From Pseudognaphalium luteoalbum (Eukaryota; Streptophyta; Magnoliopsida; Asterales; Asteraceae), in assembly GCA_963422505.1 (NCBI GenBank), contig OY730198.1, forward strand, positions 91,185,748 through 91,249,747: 64,000 nucleotides of DNA. Reading direction: 5' to 3'. The position numbers and the translations under genes are program-made. Shown here piece after piece: positions 23,267-35,829 of the stretch (positions are counted from its first letter, which is position 1; each line of letters starts with the position of its first letter). A model generated the notes under the pieces. That model had not been told where the DNA came from. It ran no database searches and was given only the letters and a program-made list of their open reading frames with translations.

Positions 23267-25663
23267 TTAAGTTGTACTTCTTGGCGTGACTTTGATCGGT
23301 AGACCCGTGGAAGGATACGGCATAGGTGCACTTCTTGGCGTGACTTTGATCGGCAGACCCATGGAAGGATACGGCATAGGTTGTCGAGTGATCACTTCAT
23401 CTGGATGTATAGGCGACCATTCGTACATAGTCACAAGCCTATGTATCGTAATTAATGTTTCAACCCTAGCAAACTCGTTCCCTATACACGAATGCATTCC
23501 GCCCCCAAAAGGTATATATGCATAAGGAGGAATTGGCTTTGACAAATTTGTTTCAAAGCGTGATGGATCAAACTCCTTTGGATTCATGAAAATGTCATTA
23601 TCCATGTGCGTATTGTAAGCCGACCAAAACACCTGAATAAGATATGAATTTGTCAGTAAGAAATAGTTGTTTCTTGATCAGAGCATAGTAACTTTTGGGT
23701 GATGTCTATTGAAATGATTCTAAGCATATGAATGTACTTATGTACATTACCTGCCATCCTTTCGGGATGTCGAATCCGCCAAAACTAGTATCCCTTACGA
23801 CTTTTCGAAAGCTTCCAAAAACCGGTGGGATGATTCTCATTAACTCTTGTGCTACTCGCCATGTATATTTCATCTTTTGTATGTCTCCCCATGTCAAATT
23901 ATGATCATCCCTTCCTTCTATATCTCTTTGTATCTCAATCTGTTCTGTAACCATTTGAACAAACATATCAGATAGTATAAAAGCAACTTAGATATATAGT
24001 GGTGGTTCTTTTTAACTAGATAATTGAGACAGTTATAGTTTCAACCCATTTGATATATAGTGGCGGTTCTTTTTAACTAGATTATCTGCAAACGAGGAAA
24101 TGAAATTACAAATAAGCTAGACTATCTGCAAACGGGTCAAATGATAAAACTGATTCAAAGATCACACTCAAAAAATCTAACTTTAATATCTACATGTTTC
24201 TTACTAATATAATTTTAAATTTGAATTAATACACCATAATTGAAATAAGTTGTAATAATATTTAGTATAACAACGAAAAACTTCAGACAGAAAAAATGTT
24301 AAGTGGTCAACCCAACCCATTAAACCCGTCATAAAGCTAAACTTATTTTCTTGTGACTCGAATTGAACTCATTTAACATTGTACCTGGCCCGTTCATATG
24401 GCCACTATCAGCAGCAAAAATAAATAAATATATAGATAAAAGTACCTTTAAACACGTTCCTATAGATTTCAGGATCTTTAGACATTTTCCAAACCATTAA
24501 ACTCAAGAGAATCGCAGAAGTATCATGGCCAGCAATCATCATAGTGACAAAATTATCAACAATCATATCTTCACTAATCACATCTTCATTTTGTGCTTTA
24601 ACATCAATCAAACTCGACAAAATGTCACTCTCAGGGTTCAATCTTCCCTCATGAAGATCCTCTTTTTTCTTCCTAATAATTGGCAACAAACGATCAATGA
24701 TTCTAGATCGAGCCCTCATTCCACGCCAATAAGCCATGCCCGGGATATTCAGGGGAAGAGACCAAACTGCTTTGAAAGCAAGTGTGAAATCATGATTGAA
24801 TTCATTGATTAGAAGATCATCTTGTATGCCAAATAGGACTGCTGATGCGATATTGAATGTGAGATGTTTCATGAAGTTGACGGTTGGGATTATGTCAGTT
24901 TTTTCGGTTGACTTTAGGAATAAGTTGGTGATTAACTTGTCAATATGTTTGATATTAGTTTGAAGGCTTATTGGCTTCATGAAGATTGATAGTGCTCCTT
25001 TGATCAATTGGTACCTGCTTAGACACTCATTGTTCAGAACTTAGAAATAATCACATTTGAAAGGGTGTCACTACAAGAAACACCCAATCTCGTATAATCC
25101 ACGATAAAAACATATTTTTTTAGAAATTAGGGTAACCGATCATCTGGCAAAAAAAAAAAAAAAACTTAATAAACTTATAAATTCAAATATATAACTTTAT
25201 AATATTGTTAAAACTTCATAAATCAATAACATATACAACGATCAACAGAGATCTCTTGTAAATTAAATATCAAAGAGGGGGAAAAAGTGCACCTTGATCC
25301 GGTAAGTTCAAAAATGTTATATTTTCCGGCTATGGTCGATAAGGTCTTGGGTTGTTTAGCAATAAGTACATCTTCATCTGACCCAAGAATGAACTTGTTA
25401 CCAGACTTGCCTATGATAACCACCGTGGGTGCACCCATAAGCGACGTTTTGAACACTGGTCCATATTTCTTAACTCTATCATTGATCCATTCTGGCCCTT
25501 TGTCTTTCTTCTGTGCTTGAAGAAAGCTAAATGTTTCTCCTATTAAAGGGTACCCTAAAGATCCTTTAGGCAGATTTTTATAAGTTCCATGGTTCGTTTT
25601 AAATAACTTTAGAAGCAAAAATGCAAGAACCAGAGTGATCACAATCAGGATGATGAGAGACAT
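23267..25663 (-). CDS. Cytochrome P450, CYP716 type (four exons, 499 aa)
   Basis: Exons 25663-25293, 25014-24446, 23944-23751 and 23632-23267 join in frame with GT-AG introns (phases 2, 1, 0) into 499 residues. An N-terminal membrane anchor (MSLIILIVITLVLAFLLLKL) leads into a proline-rich hinge. The I-helix motif is AGHDTS, the K-helix is QELMR (ExxR), the PERF-like motif is DPSRF, and the heme loop is PFGGGMHSCIGNEFAR with the cysteine ligand. The exon layout and the pattern RYQLIKGALSIF are characteristic of the CYP716 family. Members mostly oxidise triterpene scaffolds such as beta-amyrin in the endoplasmic reticulum, but others act on diterpenoids, so the substrate is open. The start is the ATG at 25663; the frame upstream has only GTG. 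The C-terminus is odd: a 51-bp (17-residue) segment, MPYPSMGLPIKVTPRSA, is present twice in tandem. Intron 2 contains a short local duplication near 24000-24080. No premature stop was seen, so the gene looks functional. Confidence 0.9.
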
Positions 25664-25679
25664 CTGAATTTTCACATAA

Positions 25680-27110
25680 AGCCTTGGCCACCAGAAACCT
25701 ATATATGTGTATCTTTAGCATTCTTTTGTGAACAATGTTTGTGTATTTTATTCCTAGGAATATCAACTTAGCTTTGGAACCATATATAATATTGCAAATT
25801 GCGAAGTTAGGGGATTGGAACTATATGTTTGTCCGTTTTAGAAATATTCGGCTTAGCATAATTACGAACGGCAAACTAATTCATTAATTAAGTAGTAGCA
25901 TAGTTTATTTCGTTTGCCCAACGGATCATATATATGTGTTCGTTTCACTGATGTTGACTGTTAATTGCTGGTGATTGTAATATATGCGTACATATATCAC
26001 ATAGGTATAGGTACTTGAAATTTAATTGAGTATTACTTTGTTTCACCAATTCGGTTTAGCATCTTTGGTAATTTTCAATTAATTGATCGAACAGCCTAGA
26101 TACCAAGTTCAAAATTTCAAACTAGAATTGAAGGTTGATTTGGGCATGGAAAAAAAATTATACATATATGTTAAAGTTTCACAGATTCTAGATGAAACAT
26201 TTGAAGTCTTTCGGTTCGGTGTATGTTCGGAAAGAAATTAGTTGGAATCGGAGCTGGTGGCCGAATATTGTGGCAAATGATTTTTTTTTCTAAGCTATTA
26301 GAAGTACCTCTTTATTTAAAGAGCTTCTAGTTCGTTGAATCAATTTTCAAGAAGTCCTACTTGTTTTTTGTTGTCAAATAGAAATTAATCGGTTCCTAAA
26401 AAAACCTCAATGATCCCTCACAATCCCCTCTACCAATCAACCCCAAATTCTATTACTCTGTAAGAATTTAAGTGTCTATAAACTACTCATTGTAATATTC
26501 TAGTTATTTTAGTTATAATAATTTTATATGATATATGTTAACCCCTGATTACATGTAATCCAGGTTGTCCATTTTAGTGTATAAGTCAATATAAATGGGT
26601 GGTCACGTTTGTTACCAACCATCCAAATATATATATATATTTATTTTTTTATTTTTTTTTGTTGCAAAATTAATGGAATTAGAAAGTATCTCAAAATCAT
26701 TATCAACTGTGAAAGAAGATCTTGGTATCTTGGTCCAACCAATGTTGTGCACCATATATATGTTTCATAACTCATGTGCCGAAAAGTAACTCCTATGCGA
26801 GGAAAACTAGTATGGAGTCAAATACTCTCTTCGTCCCAATTTTATTATCCACAGACAAAAAGCACGCAGTTTAAGCAAAATGTACTGATTGTACTCTACA
26901 ACCAATAATATTTAATCTCTCACCGTATTCAAATGTTTTTATTGGTTGAAAGTACGAAGTCGACAATAAATTTGAGACATCCCAAAATGAAAAGATGGAC
27001 AATATATATGGGACAGAGGGAGTAATTCAACATAAAATGATAATAATACGTAAGGTAAACATGTTAATGACCTATCCGTTTTGCAAAAAAACTCTAAAGA
27101 TAATTGGGAT
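25680..27110. other. 5' flank of the P450 gene; no other gene seen
   Basis: AT-rich promoter-side sequence. A TATATATAGG-like word lies on the minus strand near 25700. Around 26820-27020 there is a worn MITE-like stretch (TCTTCGTCCCAATTTTATT ... GGGACAGAGGGAGTA), a pattern common at stowaway or similar element ends, without a clear target duplication. Confidence 0.4.
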
Positions 27111-27124
27111 TGAATACCCAACTC

Positions 27125-28155
27125 ATGATATGAGGTGAGTTTTTTTAAGATTGCTAAAAAAGTAGAGAATGAAAAAACCAATAGGTTTCTTTCATTTCTC
27201 TACAAAACACACTTCTTTTTTCTACCCTCTTGGTTAATTATCTCATAAAACGTAAGTCCATAAATTATAAAAATTACATATTCGGAACCAACGTGTTTTT
27301 CTCTTCGATTAGAGATGTCATAAGATATACTTACGATGAAATTTTTTTCTTTGCTTTTTTACCGGATTTCACAATATAATCACATGTGAATTATGATAAA
27401 AAATTAAAATTTGTTCACGATTATTTATTCATGGTATTTGCTATTTAACATGTGATTATAACTTAATATTCACCTACATTAATAGTTATAAATAAAAAAT
27501 TAAAAATTGCAATAGTTTTCATTAAAAATCACATGTGATTGTTATTTGTACACTTAATCACAATTGATTTGTTATATAATCACATATGATTTTGCATATA
27601 ATCACATATGATTTTCATTTAAAAATTAATATTTGATGAGAAATTTACCGATATATGATAATTCATGTATGATTTCAACTTGATTTTTACTTGATTGTAT
27701 AATTCTTAATCAATGATTTGAAAATCTGTATTTTATTACTTTTTAAACACATGTGATTGATAGTTTGATATTCAATCGCATGCGATTACACCTTAGTTTT
27801 TCATGTCTTAATCTTTTTACATCATCAATGATTTGAATTTAAAGTTTAATCGGAAATATAAGCAGGTGTGATTATTTTTTAGTGTTAAATCACATATGAT
27901 TTCACATTAAAAGTTTCTAAAACTAAAAAAAAATGAAAAAAAAACTTCGTCGAAAGTATATGTTGTTAGATCTAGAAACGAAGAGAAAAAGATGTTGATT
28001 CCGAATATATAATTTTTATAATTTGTAGGCATACGGTTTGTGTTATATTTAGCTTTGAAAAAAAGGTGGAAATGGTTATTTGAAATTGAGAAATCCTATT
28101 GGTTACTCCATTCTCCCTTTTTTTACCATTCTTTTTTGAACTATTCTCCAAATGA
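27125..28155. mobile_element. Foldback element with palindromic loop repeats (about 1.0 kb)
   Basis: Left arm (about 27125-27370) and right arm (about 27940-28155) are diverged inverted copies. Shared words include ACCAATAGG, AAATTATAAAAATTA, ATATTCGGAA(C/T)CAAC and TTTTTCTCTTCG. The loop carries at least eight copies of an AATCACATGTGATT-type palindrome (variants with CACATATG or CGCATGCG). No transposase frame exists. The outer boundaries and target duplication are not certain. Confidence 0.65.
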
Positions 28156-28215
28156 TATTTCATCATTATTAATAATTGTAAATTAGCTCGTAAAAAACGA
28201 GCATATATAGTTTTA

Positions 28216-28244
28216 CTAGTTTTAAGACCCGTGAAAACACGGGT
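28216..28244 (-). mobile_element. Helitron 3' end with a perfect 7-bp stem
   Basis: On the minus strand ACCCGTG-TTTT-CACGGGT is followed by CTTAAAACTAG and a host T. This is the clearest Helitron 3' terminus in the window. The chimeric kinase fragment at 30.4-36.5 kb lies upstream of it in the same orientation. Confidence 0.75.
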
Positions 28245-28254
28245 TTGAAGAATA

Positions 28255-29006
28255 GGGTAAGGTTCAAATGAGTCCATGATTTTTGAGTGAGACTAAGGGA
28301 ACCAATGAAATCATGTCACATGTACAAAGAGAATATTCCATACTACAAAACCCATTTACCCCAAACATCAATTATCTCACAAACAACAAATCGAAAAATC
28401 ATGAAACTTGCACCATATTTTTCAGCGTTTTATCCTCTTCGATTTGCCGTCCCTCAAGGCATACTTTCGATAAAAAAATCGGTTTTTTGGTGGGTTTTAT
28501 AAATTAGTAACACATGTGTTAGTGATTGATTGTACATTTTATTTACGGTTATGGTTAGGGTTTAGGATTAGAGTTTAGGGTTAGGATTTAGCAGGGTTCA
28601 TGGTTTAGGGTTTAGATTTTATGTTTTAGTAGGGTTTAGGGTTTATTAGGGTTTAGGGTTTAGTATGATTTAGGGTTTAGTATGATTTAGGGTTTAGAGT
28701 TTTATAAAGCGTTTAGGGTTTGAGTTTTGGGGTATAACACATGTGTTAGTAACATATGAAACCCACCAAAAAAATGGAAGAAAAAAAATTCGTCGGAAGT
28801 ATGCCTTGAGGGACGGCAAATCGAAGAGGATAAAACGCTGAAAATTATGGTGCAAGTTTCATGATTTTTTGATTTGTCGTTTGTGAGATAATTGATGTTT
28901 GGGGTAAATGAGTTTTGTAGTATGGAACATTCTCTTTGTATATGTGACATGATATCATTGGTTCTCTTAGTCTCACACAAATTTTTAGTCTCATTTGAAC
29001 CTCACC
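28255..29006. mobile_element. MULE-like foldback element with telomere-like core (752 bp)
   Basis: Arms of about 250 bp (28255-28530 and 28735-29006) are close inverted copies, with ends GGGTAAGGTTCAAATGAG and GGTGAGGTTCAAATGAG. The flanks TTTGAAGAATA (28244-28254) and TTTAAAGAATA (29007-29017) are an 11-bp target duplication with one mismatch. The central 200 bp hold more than ten GGGTTTAG/TTTAGGG units, the plant telomere repeat, in one direction. No protein is encoded. Confidence 0.85.
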
Positions 29007-29019
29007 TTTAAAGAATAAT

Positions 29020-30350
29020 CAAATTATATGATTATTTGAGAATTTTTTGTTTAAGTATAAGAAATGTTAATATAAGATTTATGTATTACATCTTGTATTA
29101 TTTCGTGGCGTAGGTAATTTAGTGATACAAATATGTAATATGGAGTAGTTGATTCTTATACATCAAACTTTTAATAATATAGTATAGATAACCAAGCTTG
29201 TTACACTAATAATTAAGTGCCATATTTTAGTTGATTTGTTACTATAATGTTTATGAGTTTGGTAACTAAATCAAATTAAATTTAAAGGTTAAGTGAACTG
29301 ATCTATACCTATAATATTTATATGTTAAGTATCATATTTATGATTTAGTATACTTGGTGATGCAAGTGAACAAAATAATAAATAGTATTAGTAAGAGAAA
29401 TCGATTTGAATATTTTCGGTAAAATAAAGTAACAGGTATGTCTATTTAACTCAAAACATAATGTAACCAATAGCACGTGCATCCGAATGACTACTTCCCA
29501 TGCCTACCATACACTAAGCGGTATATCCATGAAGAATATTATCCCCTAATATCAATTGAAAGCCACTTATAAATAGTAAGTATTTTATCTTTTGTGGTTT
29601 AGATTTATAAATAAGTAATATAGATTGTAAAAATTTTCAAATTAAGTTAGTAGAGTAAGTGGTAGTCAACATTCATTTAAAACATCTTTTGTGGATATGA
29701 TGCAAGTTCAATTCATGACTCATGCATTCTATTTCTACATTTTTCTTTTTTATTTCTTCTAAAAATCATGTGACCTTTAGTTTTTATATTTGTTATGATT
29801 ATCACACTATATATATAACATATGATATAATGGTTAATGAATATAACAATTAATAATAAGACATAATGTGTTTGTAAATTTTAATATTATTCTTTTTATT
29901 ATAATGATAAAATATTTATAAATAATGTATATATGTGTCGTTGAACTCATATGCTAATGGTTGTGAGACCACTTTCATAACATTATGTTAAAGGTAATTG
30001 AAATGTTTATTTCAATTTATTTTTCCAAAAATAAAGTGAACTTTATATGTTTAGAGTTTTGTTATAGCTATCACACTGTTATTAAATTCATCTTTTAAGA
30101 ACGCAACACATAATCATAACGAATATATCTTAAGCGGTGAACTAATAACCCGATATCTGCAAGACAACGTTGATATGGTTAAATTAAAGACCATTTGTTT
30201 CAAAATATATCGTCAAACATTAAAATCAATGTACACGATATTTTATTCCATCGCGAAGCGTGGACATGTAATATCTTCTTGTTGTTGTCAATTGTGTAAC
30301 CACTTAATCAAACGAACTTATATATTTGTTGTTATATTTATTATTATTTA
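29020..30350. other. Intergenic or 3' flank, no supported gene
   Basis: AT-rich sequence between the foldback and the kinase fragment. Nothing recognisable. Confidence 0.5.
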
Positions 30351-31011
30351 TTATTTACGAAGTATCATTTTTCTCCAGTATGCATCATAATCTATACAAA
30401 TTGTAACGTCTTTATGTTGAAACATTAATGTTAATGTTAACTTATATATAACTAAGTTATAAGCAGAAATGTAACACGTACTATACGATTCACAAGTTGA
30501 ACCATTAAGTGATGATGTTAAAATCGGAAGATTCGAGGTCGAGCCGCTTAGATCACTTCCTTGAATGAAGAAACCAGGCTGTTCAGGGGAAGGTAGTGAA
30601 CCTTCACCACCCAACATTGCAACCACAAATGGTGTGTCGGGTCGATCTTCTGCTAGTTGTTGTACACATAATAGACCAATATGTATACATCGCTGGACTT
30701 GAGAAACCAACAACATCTCACCTAATAATGATGCATCCATTAGAACAAGAGACTTGCCTTCTTTGTAAAGTCTCCATGCCTAAATCGAATTAATTCACTA
30801 AGTTATCAAGCTAAATATATCAATTTAACTTACTTATGAACTAATATCTAACACACTTACATGTCCAAGAAGGCTATTATGATGCTCTTGGTTAACAAAA
30901 CCTCTATTTTTCTTTCTGCTCACAATTTCCAAGATTAAAACTCCGAAGCTGAATATATCTGATTTTACCGAAAAGAGACCATTCACAGCATACTCTGGAG
31001 ATATGTAGCCC
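30351..31011 (-). pseudogene. G-type lectin S-receptor-like kinase, last two exons only
   Basis: Two exons match the end of S-locus-type receptor kinases. The first, 31011-30861 (151 bp, phase as in the family), reads GYISPEYAVNGLFSVKSD then FSFGVLILEIVS and ends NSLLGH. The second starts at 30779 with AWRLYKEGKSLVLMDASL and contains CIHIGLLCVQQLAEDRP. They hold kinase subdomains VIII to XI and a serine-rich tail. All upstream parts (lectin domain, S-locus glycoprotein domain, transmembrane segment and the ATP-binding lobe) are absent, and unrelated-looking exons stand in their place. The tail runs on past the usual end to a stop at 30351. A working receptor cannot be made from this copy. Confidence 0.8.
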
Positions 31012-32244
31012 CTGAGGAAGAGGTATAAGTACCATGAAATTTGATCGGTAGATAAAGGAGACAAAACGGAAATAGGAGTATCAAGACCTGTGATTATTAT
31101 GAAAAATTATTAATTACAGTAAACATAAAAAATAAATATTTGAATATAATATACGACTTATATGTTAATAAGTTTTTTATACCTAAAGCATCATAGTTAG
31201 TCTTTGATTGTTTGTGCTTATTATTTATATGACCAACTGCAGTATCATTCCTATTAAAAGGAGTAGTTGGAGTCATACAAACATTAGGGGTTGCTGTATT
31301 TGATTTCCAATGAACATCAGATTGGTTGATGGCGTTGGAATATAACAAAACTGCAATATATGAAATTGTTAATTATTGAATGTTTAAACAAACTAATACT
31401 TTTAAAATGCTTAAAAATTAGTTAAGTACATAACATATAATTGGCGACTCACATTCAGTATATCCAAAAGGTACACTTGCGACGGAATCTTTTCTCTGGT
31501 TTTTTTTCCGGCAGAACAGAGTGTCTCATCTTTCCTATTTTTTTTCCAGAAACAATAGCAAGTCTTTTCTGCCTAGCTTCGTAGCAAGAGTGAGAAGTTG
31601 TATTAACTGTTGGATGTGGAGAAATTGGCGTTGTTATAGGTTGCAACTGATTTGATAAGCATATATATTTTTCTTGAACCACTCATTAGCATGCTTTTGA
31701 GTGTGTTATAGTACTACTCAGTATTTGTCAAAATTAGAGAACATTCATATTATCATAAGGGAGAGGAATTCTTAAGTAGATGATGATTTGAGTAGCAGAA
31801 AAGTAATCAAATTTTCAACGTACAAAGAAACTTACGATTTGATAAATCAAAAAACGGAATCCTCGAAGCATCTTTTTGTGCGGGCAATTCTGTAGAAGTA
31901 ACGTTCTCTTGTTGAGGTTCGTTAGACCCCTCTCAGTGGTGAACACCAACTGACGCATCAGTTGGTGCCACATCAGCGCCACACCAACTTTTTCTAAAAC
32001 TGACACAAACTGACACTACCCTGCCAACAGTAAAACATCAGTTAACATCACTTGACTTTTTTGGGACCCATACACTAATTTCTTTATTTATTTAAAACAC
32101 AAACTTAAATAAAACATTTTTATTAAAACTAAAAACATTACATTAAAATAAAAATAAAACGTTACAATTCCTAAAAAAATTTAAAAAAATGTTACAATTC
32201 CTAAAAAAATACATTTCTTGAAAATTAAAAAGATAACTAGTCGT

Positions 32245-35200
32245 CTACTCCGGATCGTCCGAACTCGCTCGGTCTTCGTCCGAATCGTTGACTTGAACCG
32301 AACCCGAACCCAAATCGCGACCAAAAACTATTTTATAATCATTTTCATAATTATCGACAACGGTTTGTCGCACCTTCTCGAGCATCTTTTTTTCCTTGTC
32401 TTTGAGGCCGCTCGGTATTTTTTTATACAACATCTTCCACGATTTTAATATAGTTTTTTTGACCGAATTTCCCTTCATCGTGGCCAATGTTTCTTGTTGT
32501 GCTTGCGCGACTTGTATGTTGGCTAGCCGTTCCTTTTCTTTCAAACTACGCGAAGAAGTAGCGGCATCACTCGAACCCGAACTTTTTTGACTTTTTTTTT
32601 TTGCTTTAGCTCGGCCGGGCGGACGACGAATAATGTTGTCTTGGAACAAGCGTTCCATGTTAGTCGTGAGAGGCTCGGAAGTAGGCATATCGTCACCAAG
32701 ATTAATCGGTTCGAGTTCGGCTTGGCTTGGTTGTCAGCTCATGACTCCATTATTTTTCATAAACTTCGGACAAAGTCGTAGTACATTCCAACATTTTTCG
32801 TATATGAAGGCGCGGTTTTGTTGAGACTTAAACGCTTCGTGACACCCCTTCAAAATGTCGGTATCACTTGCCCCGCTTTGACGAGGATTGGCAAGATGTT
32901 TGTAGATGGCAATGAAAATTTTGGTGTCGCTACGAATTTTGTTCCACTTTCCTTGAAGTTGGCTCAAACTACGTTCTTGAGGTGCAACTATATTGTAATC
33001 TTTCTTTACTTTCTCCCAAAAAGCTTCAAAGCTTTGTGAAACCCCTTTCTTTGAAACCTCGGAACGGTGAATCCAACGTTCGAATAATATTAGCGCCTCT
33101 TCGTCGGACCATCTAACTTGAACCCTTTTTGGTTCTCCTTTTGCTTTTGCTTTTCCTTTTCCTTTTTTCTGCTTCGGGTTCGGCACGGGTTCAGGTTCGG
33201 CACGGGTTCGGGCTCGGCTTCGGCTTGACTTGGTGACTCGGGCTCGGGTGGAGTGTGGATGTTTCCGAATTGTGGATAGTTTATTGGAGTAGGTGGAAAT
33301 GGAGAGAAAGCGGAGGATGGTTGGGTTAAAAATCGTGGGTCTCCATGTAACACCCCCAAATTTACTGTTTAGCGGAAGTATACATTGGGTGTTACTAATC
33401 AAATATCACAAGCACAAAGATATAATGAACGACCACTATATGCGTCGTTTTATATTTGTATTAATAAAAACCAAAGTTTGCATCAAAAATAGAGTTACAT
33501 TAGCTCGGTGGAAATTGAGAGATTTAAGTACATAATTAATCTATACAAAATATAATAATGCAGCTAAATCTCTGATTGTTTGCATGCTGACTCGAGCTAA
33601 TTGATCTTGATTGTGCAATCCAACCTACTGCTGGTCACCTGTGATACATGCTAAAATGGGTCAGCAAAACGCTGGTGAGCTCACAGGTTTGTATGTCAAC
33701 ACATAATTGTATGAACCACAAGATTTATAATTGAATTTATAAAGCAATTAAGCAAAATAAAAGTTATACAGCCATGAGCACATAGTCTGAGCTTAACTTG
33801 AGTGTCAGGTCCAATTAAGGAAACCCAACTTGAATGCCTCCTACGAGTGCCTAATCCACACTCGTCTTCCCAAATGCTAATACGTCCGTTTGACCAGTTA
33901 GTGCATGCTAACCCGGACGAGGATTGTCAATCCTATATGATATCATATACTTACATTCACGCTGCTACGTATTACCAGACTATGCTATGGAGGTCTTTAA
34001 ATTGATTAGTTGAAGTAACTCATGTAGTATTTGATTTTGATTTGTACTTGCGTTCAACTTGTAAAACAAAACGAGCAATAATATCACACCCCTGATTGAA
34101 AAACAGTAAAATATGGGCCATGAGACTCACTTGAGCCTGAAAAGTTTATCTAAATAAACTTTGATTGATTAGCCGAGTATCGATGTCCGAAGACTTGTAA
34201 TCTGAGGGTGTCCACGACACGCGATGGTTATAAACGGGAGTCGGTATCTCAAAGGACTACCTTTGTAGTTGTTACACAACTATATATGTCCAAATTACTA
34301 CGATTTGGTTGATTATTTGGTTTGTGTTTTGAAAACGTGTACGGCCCGTTGGTGACAGATTTATAATAATAACCTTAACCATTATTATTATACTTTGATT
34401 TATCCATTTTTGCGTATTAATCGTATCGTATTTGGTTTGGTTATTGAAAAGTGATTTTTAAACACTTAGAATGTTTTTGGCTTCTGTTTTTGGGTTTCTG
34501 CGACATAATATGCGACACAATGCTTGTGTTCCGCAACACAAGGCTTGTGTCTTATGATATGCAACTTAATGCGACACTAAATGCGACACAATGCTTGTGT
34601 CACATGTTTTGCGACACTAAATGCGACACAGTGCTTGTGTCACATGGATGAACACCAGCCCAGAACCCAGCGGCTGTCGCGATTTTTCAACCCAAAACCC
34701 AAATCTAACTCATTTTTAGGCTGCAAAATCGTGTTTTCTTCATACATTTGGACAATACTAAGTTGTGTAAACATTATAACACCGAAATAATATACCAAAA
34801 TGAGTGGATCTAAATATTTAGAGAATTTCTTACAATTGCAAATCGAGACAAAACGAGGAAGAAAACGAGGGTGGTGCCTTTGTTAATCTTGTTCCTCTCT
34901 TGATGGTAATTCCGAAAATGTAACTTTTGTTGTCGGTTATGCTAGATCCGAAATTTGGTGGTGATGGGTTTAAGAGTGTTTAGTGGTGTGTGTGTGTTTT
35001 TGTTGAAATGGAAATGAAAGAAAGAGGGAAAGAGAGGTGGGGTGTAGGTGAAAGCCTCACCTTTTTCAATCCCCGCAATCGCGCTTCGTGCGGTGTTCAT
35101 TCTCCCGTTCGTTTAAACGTTAAATGTTTATTTTATACGTTTAAATATACGTTTTAAAATACGAATAATTACCCAATATTTTTGTTGAAGTATTTTACCA

Positions 35201-35829
35201 AATACTTAATACTTAATGGTTGCGCGTTTAATAATCTAATCGTGTAGTCCTTGTTTGTACGATACGAATTTGAATTGAAATATTATCTAAATAATATTTT
35301 GGATATAATTGCGTTTATTAAATAATATTATATTATTTAATAAAATTGTTCACCAACGTCCGTATTAATTGAACCGAATTACATTCGATGTGAAACTTGT
35401 ACGATTTAATCAAATCGCATGATTGTATATATTCAACAATATATATTACTTGATACATTAATTAGCCTAACACAGAACTAATTACATGTATTATAACTGA
35501 TTAGGTACTAATCACTAGTCCTAATTTGACGGGTGTCACACTCCAAATGGTGGTGGAGTTTGATGGAATGGTGGTGGAGTTTGTTGGAATATTGGTGGAG
35601 TTTGTTGGAATGAAGAATACGGTGAAAAGTGTTGGTAGTTTTGGTAATTTTGGTAACCTTGAAATTGTGTCGCGTATTGTGAAAAACCGGGGGGTTGACT
35701 TGGTGACGAGTTGCTCGATTGAGCGGAAGATGTGGTCGTCGGTGAAGTTGGATTATGGGGCGTGTTCGGTATGAGATTGTTTATTAAATTGTTCCACATA
35801 TCTTCGCCGGTTGATTGGTTGCGTCTCAT
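32245..35829 (-). pseudogene. Harbinger ORF1, Myb/SANT-like DNA-binding protein, disrupted
   Basis: The reading starts at ATG 35829 (MRRNQSTGEDMWNNL), passes a Pro/Gln/Tyr-rich stretch with FQQTPP and FHQTPPPF repeats, and is cut by the solo LTR at 35545. It resumes at 33345 with QPSSAFSPFPPTPINYP. A 17-bp tandem duplication at 33177-33210 shifts the frame. Then comes the Myb/SANT-like region (VRWSDEEALILFERWI, QGKWNKIRS) and an in-frame TGA at 32734. The C-terminal part has PPGRAKAKKK and a coiled-coil-like LKEKERLANIQVAQAQQETL. Such proteins help Harbinger transposases bind element ends. Three separate lesions make this a pseudogene. Confidence 0.85.
33346..35540. mobile_element. Solo LTR (2,195 bp) with CTCCA target-site duplication
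   Basis: Begins TGTAACACCCCC and ends GGGTGTCACA. CTCCA flanks it on both sides (33341-33345 and 35541-35545). It carries no coding domains. A local repeat of the word GCGACACAATGCTTGTGTC lies near 34500-34640. A non-autonomous short element is possible, but one LTR-sized unit with perfect ends and duplication is most simply a solo LTR, probably of a Gypsy element. Confidence 0.85.
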
